This document shows, piece by piece, positions 44,101 through 52,585 of a DNA stretch of 64,000 nucleotides. Each line of letters begins with the position of its first letter. Position 1 is the stretch's first letter. The position numbers were made by a program, and so were the translations under genes. The DNA is taken from positions 26,416 to 90,415 of the forward strand of contig CAYYHU010000005.1 in the NCBI GenBank assembly GCA_964471865.1, given 5' to 3'. Under the pieces are notes generated by a model that saw only the letters and a list, made by a program, of their open reading frames with translations, ran no database searches and had not been told where the DNA came from. The stretch is from CAYMUC01 sp964471865. Its GTDB lineage: Bacteria > Actinomycetota > Acidimicrobiia > Acidimicrobiales > Ilumatobacteraceae.

Positions 44101-45710
44101 CCCAACGATGACGACACCGCGGTGACGACCTCTTCACGAATCGCGTCGAGGGGCGGGTTGGTCACCTGAGCGAAGAGTTGTTGGAAATAGTCGAACAGCA
44201 ACCGAGGCCGCTGCGACAACACCGCGATGGGCGTATCAGTGCCCATCGATCCGATCGGTTCGGCCGCCGTGCGCGCCATGGGAGCGATGATCACCCGTAG
44301 TTCTTCGTGGGTGTAGCCGAACACCTGTTGGCGCCGCAGCACCGCATCGTGGCTGTACACGACATGAGGCTGGGCCGGTAGTTGATCAAGGCTGGTCATG
44401 CCGGCATCGAGCCACTGCTGGTACGGATGCTCAGCGGCGAGAGAGTTCTTGATCTCTTCGTCGTCGACGATGCGACCCAGACGGGTGTCCACGAGGAACA
44501 TGCGTCCAGGCTGCAGACGACCCTTGCGGATCACGGTGGCCGGGTCGACGTCGACGACGCCGACCTCACTGGCCATGATCACGAGATCATCGCTGGTCAC
44601 CCAGTAGCGGCTCGGACGCAGACCGTTGCGATCGAGCACCGCTCCAATCACGCTGCCATCGGTGAAGGCCACCGAGGCCGGACCGTCCCAGGGTTCCATC
44701 GCCGAAGCGTGGAAGCGATAGAAGGCCCGCCGGGCGAGATCCATCGATTCGTGGTTCTCCCAGGCCTCGGGGATCATCATCAACACCGCGTGGGGCAGGG
44801 ATCGTCCACCGAGGTGCAACAACTCGAGCACCTCGTCGAAGCTCGCCGAGTCCGAGGCGCCGGGCTGACAGATCGGGAATGCCCGTTCCAGTCCCGGAAG
44901 CAGCTCGCTCGCCAGGAGGGCTTCGCGGGTCCGCATCCAGTTGCGGTTGCCCTGAACGGTGTTGATCTCACCGTTGTGGGCAACGTACCGATAGGGATGA
45001 GCGAGCGGCCAGGACGGGAAGGTGTTGGTCGAGAACCGCGAGTGCACGAGGGCCAGAGCAGATTCGACCCGGTCATCGCGCAGATCGACGAACACCGCCG
45101 CCAGCTGGGGCGTGGTCAACATGCCCTTGTAGACCAGGGTGCGACTCGACAACGAGGCCAGATACGTGTCTATGTCTCCGGTGAGTTCGTGCTCGATGCG
45201 CTTGCGCACCACGTAGACCCGGCGATCGAGATCGATTCCGGATTCGCCGCCCGATGACGCGAGGAACAACTGTTCGAATGCCGGCATCGCGGCGCGTGCG
45301 GTCGCACCCAGACTCGTGGGATCCACGGGCACCTCGCGCCATCCGAGCAGTTCGACGCCTTCATCGGCGATGATCGCCTCGATCGCCGCTTTGGCCTGGG
45401 CGCGTGCTGACGGCTCGGCGGGAAGGAACGCCAGACCCACGGCGTAGGCGCCCGGAGCCGGCAGATCGAAGTCGACCACGGCTCTCAAGAACGCATCGGG
45501 CACCTGGATCAGGATTCCGGCGCCGTCTCCGGTATCGGCCTCGGCACCGGTGGCTCCGCGGTGTTCGAGGTTGCACAACGCCCCGATACCCATCTCCACG
45601 ATGCGACGGGAGCGCTCTCCTCGGGCGTTCACCACGAAAGAGACACCGCAGGCATCGTGTTCGAAGCGGGGGTCATAGAGACCACGGGGCGCGGGATAGT
45701 GATTCAGCAT
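41151..45710 (-). CDS. gltB: Glutamate synthase large (alpha) subunit
   Basis: About 1519 residues, the normal size. The N-terminal glutaminase domain matures to expose the cysteine in FEHDACGVSF. The central and FMN-binding synthase domain (GMTSLDQLPAQP region through LISGHDGGTGASP) carries the 3Fe-4S cluster in CVMMRVCHLDTC, and the C-terminal beta-helix has repeated Gly-rich GGRL/GGRV turns. It forms glutamate from 2-oxoglutarate and glutamine. The start is placed at an internal ATG near 45710 because the mature cysteine should lie about 20 residues in; an upstream GTG also works. gltD follows. Confidence 0.95.
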   Translation of the reverse strand: MLNHYPAPRGLYDPRFEHDACGVSFVVNARGERSRRIVEMGIGALCNLEHRGATGAEADTGDGAGILIQVPDAFLRAVVDFDLPAPGAYAVGLAFLPAEPSARAQAKAAIEAIIADEGVELLGWREVPVDPTSLGATARAAMPAFEQLFLASSGGESGIDLDRRVYVVRKRIEHELTGDIDTYLASLSSRTLVYKGMLTTPQLAAVFVDLRDDRVESALALVHSRFSTNTFPSWPLAHPYRYVAHNGEINTVQGNRNWMRTREALLASELLPGLERAFPICQPGASDSASFDEVLELLHLGGRSLPHAVLMMIPEAWENHESMDLARRAFYRFHASAMEPWDGPASVAFTDGSVIGAVLDRNGLRPSRYWVTSDDLVIMASEVGVVDVDPATVIRKGRLQPGRMFLVDTRLGRIVDDEEIKNSLAAEHPYQQWLDAGMTSLDQLPAQPHVVYSHDAVLRRQQVFGYTHEELRVIIAPMARTAAEPIGSMGTDTPIAVLSQRPRLLFDYFQQLFAQVTNPPLDAIREEVVTAVSSSLGPESNLLAPGPDTCRQLVLPFPVIDNDELAKIVHADDDSTRPHLRAVVVSGLYRVQGGGTALRQAIDGVRAQVSAAIDEGARVVVLSDRGSDEVFAPIPSLLLTSAVHHHLVRTKQRTKVGLVVECGDAREVHHMALLIGYGAGAINPYLAFESIEDMIRDGLNGLEDADPDKAVRSYIKAAGKGVLKVMSKMGVSTVASYTGAQIFEAIGLGSEVVEEYFTGTVSRLGGIGLDEIAAEVSARHATAHPTRPEERAHRKLELGGEYQWRREGEYHLFNPETVFKLQHATRAGRYDIYKEYTRLVDDQSRHLATLRGLFQFRAGERTPVPLDEVEPVSEIVKRFSTGAMSYGSISAEAHETLAVAMNRLGGKSNTGEGGEDPERFVPLPNGDSKRSAIKQVASGRFGVTSEYLVNADDIQIKMAQGAKPGEGGQLPGHKVYPWVAKTRHSTPGVGLISPPPHHDIYSIEDLKQLIHDLKNANDQARVHVKLVAEVGVGTVAAGVSKAKADVVLISGHDGGTGASPLTSLKHAGAPWELGLAETQQTLVLNGLRDRIVVQADGQMKTGRDVVIAALLGAEEYGFATAPLVVSGCVMMRVCHLDTCPVGIATQNPELRRRFSGQPEFVVNFFEFIASEVRELMAELGFRTMDEMIGHVEMLDTREAVDHWKARGLDISPILTVPENRYGGTLYASVGQDHGLDEALDQELIDACQPAIADGRPVELDVPIRNVHRTVGTLLGAEVTRAWGGGGLADGTIRIHFRGSAGQSFGAFVPAGIEMVLEGDANDYVGKGLSGGRLVVRPDRNAPFVAEDNVIAGNVIGYGATGGEIYLRGIVGERFCVRNSGVSAVVEGVGDHGCEYMTGGRVAVLGPTGRNFGAGMSGGVAYVYDPDGDFDERLNPEMVELEPMGAEDAAELRSMIERHREFTGSAVAEQLLGAWAVEVGRFRKVMPRDYRRVLDVMKAAAEQGLDEAATLDKVMEASRG

Positions 45711-45828
45711 CGTCCTCATCCACGAAAAATCCACGAAACGTCGACTGGTGGACTCGGGACGACACTGGCCCGAGACAGCGCCCTATCCTAGGCCGGGCCC
45801 AGCCCTTTTGGCACGGTCGACGATGGTC

Positions 45829-46680
45829 TCAGGTCGGATCGTTGAACGCCGGGGGGCGCTTTTCGAAATGCGCCATCACGGCTTCGACCTGATTGCCCGA
45901 GCCAATGAGCGAGCCGATGACTCGGCGCTCCTCGCTGAAGGCTTGGGCGGCTCCGGCGTGAAAGATCTGGTTGAACAGCTCCTTGGACCCGCGCACGGCA
46001 TCCGGGCTCAGCCGAGCGATCTCCGCCGCCATCGCAAGAGCGTCGCGGCGAGGGTCCTCGGACAACGAGGTGCACAATCCGAGAGTCACGGCCTCGGTTC
46101 CCGACAGGATCCGAGCGGTGAAGGTGAGTTCCTTGGCGATATCGGGTCGCAACAGGCGTGACAGGATCAGCGTTCCGGTCATATCGGGAACCAGGCCCCA
46201 ATAGACCTCGCGCACCGAGAGCTGCGTATCAGGGTGCACGATGCGAATATCGGCGCCAAGCGCGATCTGAAGTCCTCCGCCCAGAGCATGACCATGCACA
46301 GCGGCGATCACGGGCACGGCCACTTCTTGCCAAACCCAAGCCACCTGCTGACCGAGATGGGTGATCCGGTCGGGATCGCGTCGTGACGGCGACCCCTCGG
46401 CACCGCCATCGCCTCCTCCCCCGGCCATCTGCTGGAAAGAACCAAAATCCAGCCCGGCGCAAAACGCGGCCCCCTCGCCCGACACCACGACTGCGCGGAC
46501 TCGGGGATCGCCAGCCACCGCCGCCCCGGCCTCGGCGATTCCCAGGAACATCGCCCCGTCGAGAGCATTGCGCTTCTCGGGCCGGCTCAACACGACATCG
46601 GCAATACCGTCGGTCACTGTGACGCGCACCCGCGGGGTATCGGAGTCGCTCGGGAAGGTGATCGGATTCGCTTCGGCCAT
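45829..46680 (-). CDS. Enoyl-CoA hydratase/isomerase family protein
   Basis: 283 residues. Crotonase fold with the oxyanion-hole pieces GAAFCAGLDF and HGHALGGGLQIAL. At the first catalytic glutamate position of enoyl-CoA hydratase (GGGxELA) this protein has Gln (GGGLQIA), while the second (REVYWGLVP) keeps a Glu, as in isomerase or hydrolase members of the family. A full hydratase reaction is therefore uncertain. The run GGGGDGGAEGSPSRRD is a flexible insertion not typical of the family. It is convergent with nothing close and lies between gltB and the nitroreductase. Confidence 0.85.
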   Translation of the reverse strand: MAEANPITFPSDSDTPRVRVTVTDGIADVVLSRPEKRNALDGAMFLGIAEAGAAVAGDPRVRAVVVSGEGAAFCAGLDFGSFQQMAGGGGDGGAEGSPSRRDPDRITHLGQQVAWVWQEVAVPVIAAVHGHALGGGLQIALGADIRIVHPDTQLSVREVYWGLVPDMTGTLILSRLLRPDIAKELTFTARILSGTEAVTLGLCTSLSEDPRRDALAMAAEIARLSPDAVRGSKELFNQIFHAGAAQAFSEERRVIGSLIGSGNQVEAVMAHFEKRPPAFNDPT

Positions 46681-46714
46681 AGCGGCCAGTCTTCCAGATG
46701 CCAGACTGCGCCCC

Positions 46715-47365
46715 ATGAAGCTGAACCTGACTGCGGACGAGGTCCTCACCACCACCCGTTCGGTGCGCAAGCGCCTCGATCTCCATCGGCCCGTGGAACG
46801 CTCCGTGGTCGAAGAATGCCTCGAGGTGGCCTTGCAGGCCCCCACGGGCTCGAACCGTCAGGGCTGGCACTGGGTGATCGTGGAGGATCCGACGAAGAAG
46901 AAGGCGATCGCCGACATCTACAAGTCGAACTTCGAGATCTACGCGAACAGCCCTGCGAGCGCCCAATACGAAGAGGGTGACTTGCGGTTCGAGCAGAAAG
47001 AGCGCATCACCGATTCGGCGCGGTTCCTCGTGGACCATTTCCATGAGGTTCCCCTCATGTTGATCCCCTGCATCGAGGGCCGCTTGGACAAGGTGCCGTT
47101 GTTCGTAGGGGCATCGGCTTGGGGTTCGCTCCTGCCGGCGGTGTGGAGCTTCATGTTGGCGTTGCGCGAACGCGGCATGGGTTCGGCCTGGACGACCATC
47201 CATCTCATCGGCGAAGGCGAACGCCAGGTCGCCGACCTGATCGGTATCCCCTTCGACCAAATCTCCCAAGGCGGGCTGTTCCCGATCGCCTACACGGTGG
47301 GGACCGAGTTCCAACTCGCCAAGCGGCTGCCTTTGGACTCGGTGCTGCACTGGGACACCTGGTGA
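46715..47365 (+). CDS. Nitroreductase family protein
   Basis: 216 residues. The N-terminal TTTRSVRKRLDL corresponds to the RRSxRxF FMN-binding motif, and GLFPIAYTVGTEFQLAKR closes the family core. Members bind FMN and reduce nitro compounds, quinones, or carry out dehalogenation; the reaction here is unknown. It starts 34 bases from the divergent crotonase, so the two probably share a control region. Its end converges with the GntR regulator. Confidence 0.85.
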   Translation: MKLNLTADEVLTTTRSVRKRLDLHRPVERSVVEECLEVALQAPTGSNRQGWHWVIVEDPTKKKAIADIYKSNFEIYANSPASAQYEEGDLRFEQKERITDSARFLVDHFHEVPLMLIPCIEGRLDKVPLFVGASAWGSLLPAVWSFMLALRERGMGSAWTTIHLIGEGERQVADLIGIPFDQISQGGLFPIAYTVGTEFQLAKRLPLDSVLHWDTW

Positions 47366-47473
47366 CCCCCACTCGGTGAACGGGACCCATTGAACGCCTG
47401 CCTGCGAACGCCACCACATCGACGCGGCAACGTGAGCGCTGCGCGTCTTGGTAGGGTTCGCTTGGCGCGACTC

Positions 47474-47517
47474 TGAGCCCGAAATCCCTGAATCCGTCGC
47501 TGGTTCGGCGGGGCTCA
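47474..47517. terminator. Possible nested terminator between converging genes
   Basis: TGAGCCC (47474-47480) and GGGCTCA (47511-47517) form a 7-bp stem enclosing a second short stem (CCGTCG / CGGCGG with one G-T pair). It lies at the ends of the converging nitroreductase and GntR genes. No U tract. Confidence 0.3.
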
Positions 47518-48276
47518 GGCGAGTTGATCCACGAGGCGAAGTCCACTCGGAGCAATCGAAGGTTCAGCCCGAGCGAGATCGACGACGAATTCGGTGCGGT
47601 GAGCAGGAAAGCGGTGCTCTGACACCAACACGGCCCGACCGGCGCCGCTCGAGGTGACGCGCCGGCATCGCAACACCGGTGATCCGACCGGAACGCCGAG
47701 CAATCCGGCGGTGTCGGCGTCAGCAGCATCGGCCCCGATGGTCTGCACTGCGGATTCCAACGTGACGTCCAGGAGTTCGTAGAACGGAGACCGTTCGACG
47801 TCTTCGAGCGACAGCGAGCCGGCGAGATCAGCAGGACACCACACCGTGACCAGGGCAAAGGGTTGACCATCGGCGAGGTGAAGCCGTCGGACCCGCAGCA
47901 CCCGCGAGGTGGCCAGGACCGACGCGATACCGGGACCAGCCGTGGTCAGTTCGAATTCGAGCACTCGCCGCTCGGGACGGATTCCTCCATGCTCGAGTTG
48001 GGATTCGATCGTGGCGAGGCGCGCCAGGCTCTGACGCACCGGCGCTTCGGCGACGAACCATCCCACCCCCTGTCGCGAGTCGAGCACCCCGTCCTCGCGC
48101 AGGACGTCGAGAGCCCGCCGGATCGTCACACGGCTGACGGCGAATTCCTCACCGAGCGCGGCTTCGGAGGGCAACAGCGATCCGGGTGCGAGTTCTCGCG
48201 ACGCGACGCGGTCCCGCAACACCGCCGCGATGTCGCGGTAGCGCACTCTTCGAGGACCGGACTCGATCTCGCCCAC
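47515..48276 (-). CDS. GntR-family (HutC/UTRA) transcriptional regulator
   Basis: 253 residues from a GTG. An N-terminal winged helix (SLLPSEAALGEEFAVSRVTIRRALDVLRE) is followed by a UTRA ligand-binding domain (about 90-245) as in HutC/FarR regulators. UTRA domains bind small molecules such as histidine metabolites, fatty acids or sugars. It is divergent from aconitase with about 127 bases between starts, so it may control aconitase; in other actinobacteria that role belongs to a TetR protein, AcnR. Two TTGTCT half-sites near its own start may be its binding sites. Confidence 0.9.
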   Translation of the reverse strand: MGEIESGPRRVRYRDIAAVLRDRVASRELAPGSLLPSEAALGEEFAVSRVTIRRALDVLREDGVLDSRQGVGWFVAEAPVRQSLARLATIESQLEHGGIRPERRVLEFELTTAGPGIASVLATSRVLRVRRLHLADGQPFALVTVWCPADLAGSLSLEDVERSPFYELLDVTLESAVQTIGADAADADTAGLLGVPVGSPVLRCRRVTSSGAGRAVLVSEHRFPAHRTEFVVDLARAEPSIAPSGLRLVDQLA

Positions 48277-48277
48277 T

Positions 48278-48293
48278 TGTCTTAGAGTTGTCT
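48278..48293. promoter_or_regulatory. Two TTGTCT half-sites next to the GntR start
   Basis: TTGTCT occurs at 48278-48283 and again at 48288-48293, a direct repeat with a 10-base period, one helical turn. It lies immediately upstream of the GntR start and about 110 bases upstream of aconitase. This suits autoregulation by an adjacent regulator, but no match to a known site is claimed. Confidence 0.35.
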
Positions 48294-48403
48294 ACCATTG
48301 CCTCCGGCGCAAGACGGGCGAACCCCCTCACCCTGCGCCGACACGTTCGCTCTGCGCCCGCTTCCCCCATCAGCACTCACGACAACGACGACGAGGAGAC
48401 ATC

Positions 48404-50671
48404 ATGGCTGTCACCGCCGGAACCCCTATCGAACTGGTCCAAGGCGTCTACGCCACCCTGGCTGAGCGTGTCGACATCGCTCGGCGTCGCCTCGGGCGTC
48501 CCCTGACCCTGACTGAGAAGATCCTCGTGAATCATCTGAGCGATCCCGAGGGCCAGGAACTCGATCGGGGATCGAGCTACGCCGATTTTCATCCCGACCG
48601 CGTCGCCATGCAGGACGCCACCGCCCAGATGGCGTTGTTGCAGTTCATGACTGCTGGTCTTCCCGCGACTGCCGTCCCCTCGACGGTCCACTGTGACCAC
48701 CTGATTCTCGCCAAGGTCGGAGCCCGGTTGGATCTCGGCTCGGCGATCGAGACGAACGCCGAGGTCTACGACTTCTTGCGTTCGGTCTCGGCCAAGTACG
48801 GCATCGGATTCTGGGGTCCGGGAAGTGGCATCATCCACCAGGTCGTGCTCGAGAACTACGCCTTCCCCGGCGGGATGATGATCGGCACCGACAGCCATAC
48901 ACCCAACGCAGGTGGTCTGGGCATGGTGGCCATCGGAGTCGGTGGAGCCGATGCCGTGGACGTCATGACCGGGTTCCCTTTCAACGTGCGCTGGCCCAAG
49001 GTCATTGGAGTCCGCTTGATGGGTCGTCTCAGCGGCTGGTCGAGCCCGAAAGACGTCATTCTCGAAGTGGCCCGGGTGTTGACCGTCGAAGGTGGCACCG
49101 GGGCGATCGTGGAGTACTTCGGTCCGGGGGCCGACACGATCTCCGCCACGGGCAAGGCGACGATCTGCAACATGGGAGCCGAGATCGGAGCGACCACCTC
49201 GGTGTTCGGATACGACGCCCAGATGGCGGAGTACCTGCGCGCCACTGGCCGCGCAGGTGTCGCCGATGCCGCTGATGCGGTGGCTGAGCATCTGCGTCCC
49301 GATGAAGGCGCCACCTACGACCAGGTGATCGAGATCGACCTCGACGCTCTCAAGCCCCTCATCAACGGCCCCCACTCCCCTGATCGCGCCCATCGAGTCG
49401 GTGACGATCTCGCTGCGGCTGCGTCCCAGAACGACTGGCCCGTGGAGATCTCTGCGGCGCTGATCGGCTCCTGCACGAACAGCTCGTACGAAGACATCAC
49501 CCGGGCCGCCTCGATCGCTCGTCAGGCTGCCGCTCATGGGTTGCGAGCCCGAACCGAGCTGCTGATCACGCCGGGTTCCGAACAGATTCGCGCCACGATC
49601 GAACGCGACGGACTCCTCGCCGATCTCGAAGCGGTGGGCGCGACGGTGCTCGCGAACGCGTGCGGACCCTGCATCGGTCAGTGGGAGCGCTCCAAGGAGA
49701 TCACCGAGACCGCTAATTCGATCGTCAACTCCTTCAACCGCAACTTCCCCAAGCGCAACGACGGCTCCGCGAACACGCTCAGTTTTGTGACCTCCCCTGA
49801 CACCGTGATGGCCTTGGCGCTCGCGGGCCGGCTCGATTTCGATCCGACCACCGACACCTTGACCGCACCGGACGGCACCGAGGTCCGCCTGGAGCCACCC
49901 GTGGGCGAGGTGCTGCCTCAACAGGGCTACGACCCGGGTTCGAACACGTTCACCGCTCCCCCTGAGGACGGTTCCGGCATCGAGGTCGTGGTGAATCCGA
50001 CCAGTGACCGCCTGCAACTGCTCGAGCCGTTCCCGGCGTGGAACGGCGAGGACTATCTCGGTCTGCCGATCCTGATGAAGGCCCAGGGCAAGTGCACCAC
50101 CGACCACATCTCCGCCGCGGGCAAGTGGTTGACCTACCGCGGTCATCTCGAAAACATCTCGGGCAACTTGTTCCTCGGAGCGGTCAACGCCTTCACCGGC
50201 GCCACCGGCGAGGGTGTGGACGTGACCGACGGCGCCACCCGGTCCTATCCCGAGATCGCCAAGCGCTACGGCGAAGCGGACATCGCCTGGGTGGCCATCG
50301 GCGACCGTAACTACGGCGAGGGGTCGAGCCGCGAGCATGCTGCGATGGAACCCCGATTCCGAGGCGGTGTGGTCATCCTGGCTCGCAGCTTTGCTCGTAT
50401 CCATGAAACGAACCTGAAGAAGCAGGGTCTGGTGCCTTTGACCTTCGCGGATCCCGCGACCTACGACCTGATCGATCAGGACGACCGGATCAACGTGTTG
50501 GATCTGCCGCCGGTTCCAGATCGCAACGTGCGCTGCCAGATCGTCAAGCCCGACGGCTCGACGATCGATTTCGAAGGGGTGCACACCTTCAGCGACGAAC
50601 AAGTCGAGTGGTTCAAAGCGGGAAGCGCTCTCAATATCGTGCGCGCCAAGGTCGCCGCCGGCGACAACTGA
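48404..50671 (+). CDS. acn: Aconitate hydratase, mitochondrial type
   Basis: 755 residues, shorter than bacterial AcnA (about 890) and close to mitochondrial aconitase (about 780). The sequence follows the mitochondrial pattern (QDATAQMALLQFMTAGLP, STVHCDHLI, GSGIIHQVVLENYAFPG, IGTDSHTPNAGG). The 4Fe-4S cysteines are in GSCTNSSYED and NACGPCIGQW. It isomerises citrate to isocitrate. A ribosome binding site (GAGGAG, about 10 bases before the ATG) supports the start. It is divergent from a GntR regulator, and citrate synthase lies 7 kb away. Confidence 0.95.
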   Translation: MAVTAGTPIELVQGVYATLAERVDIARRRLGRPLTLTEKILVNHLSDPEGQELDRGSSYADFHPDRVAMQDATAQMALLQFMTAGLPATAVPSTVHCDHLILAKVGARLDLGSAIETNAEVYDFLRSVSAKYGIGFWGPGSGIIHQVVLENYAFPGGMMIGTDSHTPNAGGLGMVAIGVGGADAVDVMTGFPFNVRWPKVIGVRLMGRLSGWSSPKDVILEVARVLTVEGGTGAIVEYFGPGADTISATGKATICNMGAEIGATTSVFGYDAQMAEYLRATGRAGVADAADAVAEHLRPDEGATYDQVIEIDLDALKPLINGPHSPDRAHRVGDDLAAAASQNDWPVEISAALIGSCTNSSYEDITRAASIARQAAAHGLRARTELLITPGSEQIRATIERDGLLADLEAVGATVLANACGPCIGQWERSKEITETANSIVNSFNRNFPKRNDGSANTLSFVTSPDTVMALALAGRLDFDPTTDTLTAPDGTEVRLEPPVGEVLPQQGYDPGSNTFTAPPEDGSGIEVVVNPTSDRLQLLEPFPAWNGEDYLGLPILMKAQGKCTTDHISAAGKWLTYRGHLENISGNLFLGAVNAFTGATGEGVDVTDGATRSYPEIAKRYGEADIAWVAIGDRNYGEGSSREHAAMEPRFRGGVVILARSFARIHETNLKKQGLVPLTFADPATYDLIDQDDRINVLDLPPVPDRNVRCQIVKPDGSTIDFEGVHTFSDEQVEWFKAGSALNIVRAKVAAGDN

Positions 50672-50685
50672 ACCCCGACTGAAGG

Positions 50686-50752
50686 GGTGTGGCGATCAGT
50701 CGAGTTCGTCGGGTAGCTCACGATCAGGATCGGTGATCGTGAGCGCCACACC
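50686..50752. terminator. Nested inverted repeats at the aconitase/PhoU-like junction
   Basis: GGTGTGGCG (50686-50694) pairs with CGCCACACC (50744-50752), and inside it TCACGATC (50718-50725) pairs with GATCGTGA (50735-50742). The structure begins 15 bases after aconitase and covers the end of the PhoU-like gene. It could end aconitase transcription; no U tract. Confidence 0.3.
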
Positions 50753-51377
50753 TTCGAGGTTCGCCACGATCCGCTTGAGATAGCGGTGCAGCACCGCGCG
50801 CGGTACCGCCCAATGGCCGGGCTGGGAGGCATGAACGAGATCGCGCAGGCGCTGCTCGTGTCCGGCGCGCACGACATCGGCTCGCGCCTTGAACCTTTCA
50901 GCACGGCCGCGATCGGGCTGGGCGATGAGTTCGGCGACTTCATCGAACATCGACGCGATCACATCGCGAACCGCGAGGTACTCGTCGCGGTCCTCGGCGT
51001 CGGCGAGGTTCACGCCCTCGAGAGCCAGGTCCAAGATGTTCTTGGCCTGATCGCCGATGCGTTCGACCTTCTTGACGAGCAGAGACCATCCGAGCACGGT
51101 GCCGATATCGGCGGCGCCTTGAACGCTGATGTGGATGATGAGTTCACGCCGAANNNNNNNNNNNNNNNNNNNNNNNNNNNNNNNNNNNNNNNNNNNNNNN
51201 NNNNNNNNNNNNNNNNNNNNNNNNNNNNNNNNNNNNNNNNNNNNNNNNNNNNNCCACCGGACTGAGCACGGCGTCGGTCGCAGCTTCGAAGGAGTGGCGG
51301 GCATCGGCCACCATCTCGGCGATATGGCCCGTGATCCGCTCGAGTGAGGTCCCGCCCCGTTTGAAAAACGACATCAT
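50696..51377 (-). CDS. PhoU-like phosphate regulator (interrupted by assembly gap)
   Basis: An all-helical PhoU-type protein. The N terminus (FFKRGGTSLERITGHIAEMV, from the ATG at 51377) lies right of the gap, the rest left: GWSLLVKKVERIGDQAKNI, typical PhoU helix with acidic metal-binding patches, and a C-terminal LHRYLKRIVANLEGVALTI. The frames on the two sides do not agree, as expected with an unknown gap length, and about 20 residues are probably missing for a ~210-220-residue protein. PhoU proteins damp phosphate uptake; this one follows a Na/phosphate symporter gene, fitting a regulatory role at the membrane. Confidence 0.8.
51154..51253. other. Assembly gap (100 N)
   Basis: Exactly 100 unknown bases inside the PhoU-like gene. 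Unlike the gap at 12.9 kb, the flanking sequences do not repeat each other, so real sequence is probably missing. Confidence 0.95.
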
Positions 51378-51420
51378 GACCGTGTCTCTTTCCTGTTGTG
51401 ATTCTCGGGCCGCGTGGTCA

Positions 51421-52566
51421 TCAGTTGAGCACGATCACGCCCACGAAGGGCACCACCAAGAACACCACGACCACATAGCCCACCGCCCAGCGGCGACGAT
51501 GGGCCGCAAGCCGAGCCAGAGCCTCGGCAGCCCGGAGCGGAATGTCGCGTACGGCCCGCACCGGGTAGACGAGCACGATTCCTACGACGTTGAACATCGT
51601 GTGGACCAACGCGATCGCCAAGGCCTCAGAACGACTCGCCGCGAGGGCGGCGAGCAACGCGGTTATCGTCGTGCCGACGTTGGCGCCCAATGTCACCGGA
51701 TAAGTGGTGCGCAGCGTCAGCACCCCCGAGGCCGCCAGAGGTACCAGGATGGCGGTGGTGATGCTCGAGGACTGCACGGCCACCGTGACCAACATGCCGA
51801 GCACCATGGCCACGAGGCCGCCCCCACGGCCCAGAACCGAGTTGAGTGCTCGCTCGACTCGTTCGGCGATCAACGACTTCATGGTGCGGGTGATCAAGGT
51901 CAGCGAGACGAGGATCACGACCAGTCCCATCGCGATCAGCACCACCCCGGCAACACCGTCAGGCCATCCGGGGCTCTGCGCCAGATCTCGAAGCCGGTCT
52001 GCGGGCCAGTTCACGAACTTCTTGATCGGACTCTCCCAGGTGGCCCCGCCCGTGCCCATCAGCGCTTCGGCGAGACGCGTGGCGACTCGGGAGAACACCC
52101 CGGTGATCAATTCGAGGGGCAGCAACACCGCCACACACAACAGGTTGAAGAAGTCGTGCACGGTCGCGGCCGCAAGGGCCCGTTCGAATTCTCGGTTCTG
52201 GCGGACATGGCCCATCGACACCAAGGTGTTGGTGACGGTCGTGCCGATGTTGGCACCCATGATCATGGGAACCGCCGCGTCCAGACTGACCGCTCCCGAG
52301 GCCACGAGTCCCACGATCACCGATGTGCTGGCACTCGAGGACTGGACCAGAACGGTCGCGAGAATTCCCACGAACAAGCCGGCCAGAGGGTTCGACACCG
52401 TGTCGAAAAGTCGTTCTTGAGCGTCGGCTCCGAGCAGTTTGATGCCCTTTTCGAGCGCTGCGACTCCGACGAGGAACGCAATGATGAATCCGAGGACTCC
52501 TATCGAGCGGACCCAGGCCGGAGCCGGAGCACCCTTCGTTGCTGTCGTCCGCTCGGCCACACGCAC
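51421..52566 (-). CDS. Na+/phosphate symporter (NptA/PNaS family)
   Basis: 381 residues from a GTG at 52566, which follows the acyltransferase stop by 19 bases; an ATG at 52689 would overlap that gene by 104 bases and add a non-family extension. About nine hydrophobic helices and two inverted QSSS repeats (LVQSSSASTSVIVGL and AVQSSSITTAILVPL), the sodium/phosphate-binding signature, are seen. It imports phosphate with sodium. The PhoU-like gene 43 bases downstream is its usual partner. A phosphate-linked role for the upstream HAD-acyltransferase is possible. Confidence 0.9.
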   Translation of the reverse strand: MRVAERTTATKGAPAPAWVRSIGVLGFIIAFLVGVAALEKGIKLLGADAQERLFDTVSNPLAGLFVGILATVLVQSSSASTSVIVGLVASGAVSLDAAVPMIMGANIGTTVTNTLVSMGHVRQNREFERALAAATVHDFFNLLCVAVLLPLELITGVFSRVATRLAEALMGTGGATWESPIKKFVNWPADRLRDLAQSPGWPDGVAGVVLIAMGLVVILVSLTLITRTMKSLIAERVERALNSVLGRGGGLVAMVLGMLVTVAVQSSSITTAILVPLAASGVLTLRTTYPVTLGANVGTTITALLAALAASRSEALAIALVHTMFNVVGIVLVYPVRAVRDIPLRAAEALARLAAHRRRWAVGYVVVVFLVVPFVGVIVLN

Positions 52567-52585
52567 CGGCGGTGTGTCTAGCAGG

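Noticed and set aside
41538..44111. 857-codon open frame antisense to glutamate synthase
   Set aside because: It mirrors the codon bias of gltB on the other strand (Arg/His/Gly/Asp-rich, no recognisable domain). Long antisense frames are expected in GC-rich DNA.
48377..50602. 741-codon open frame antisense to aconitase
   Set aside because: Shadow of a highly conserved gene; no protein-like motifs.
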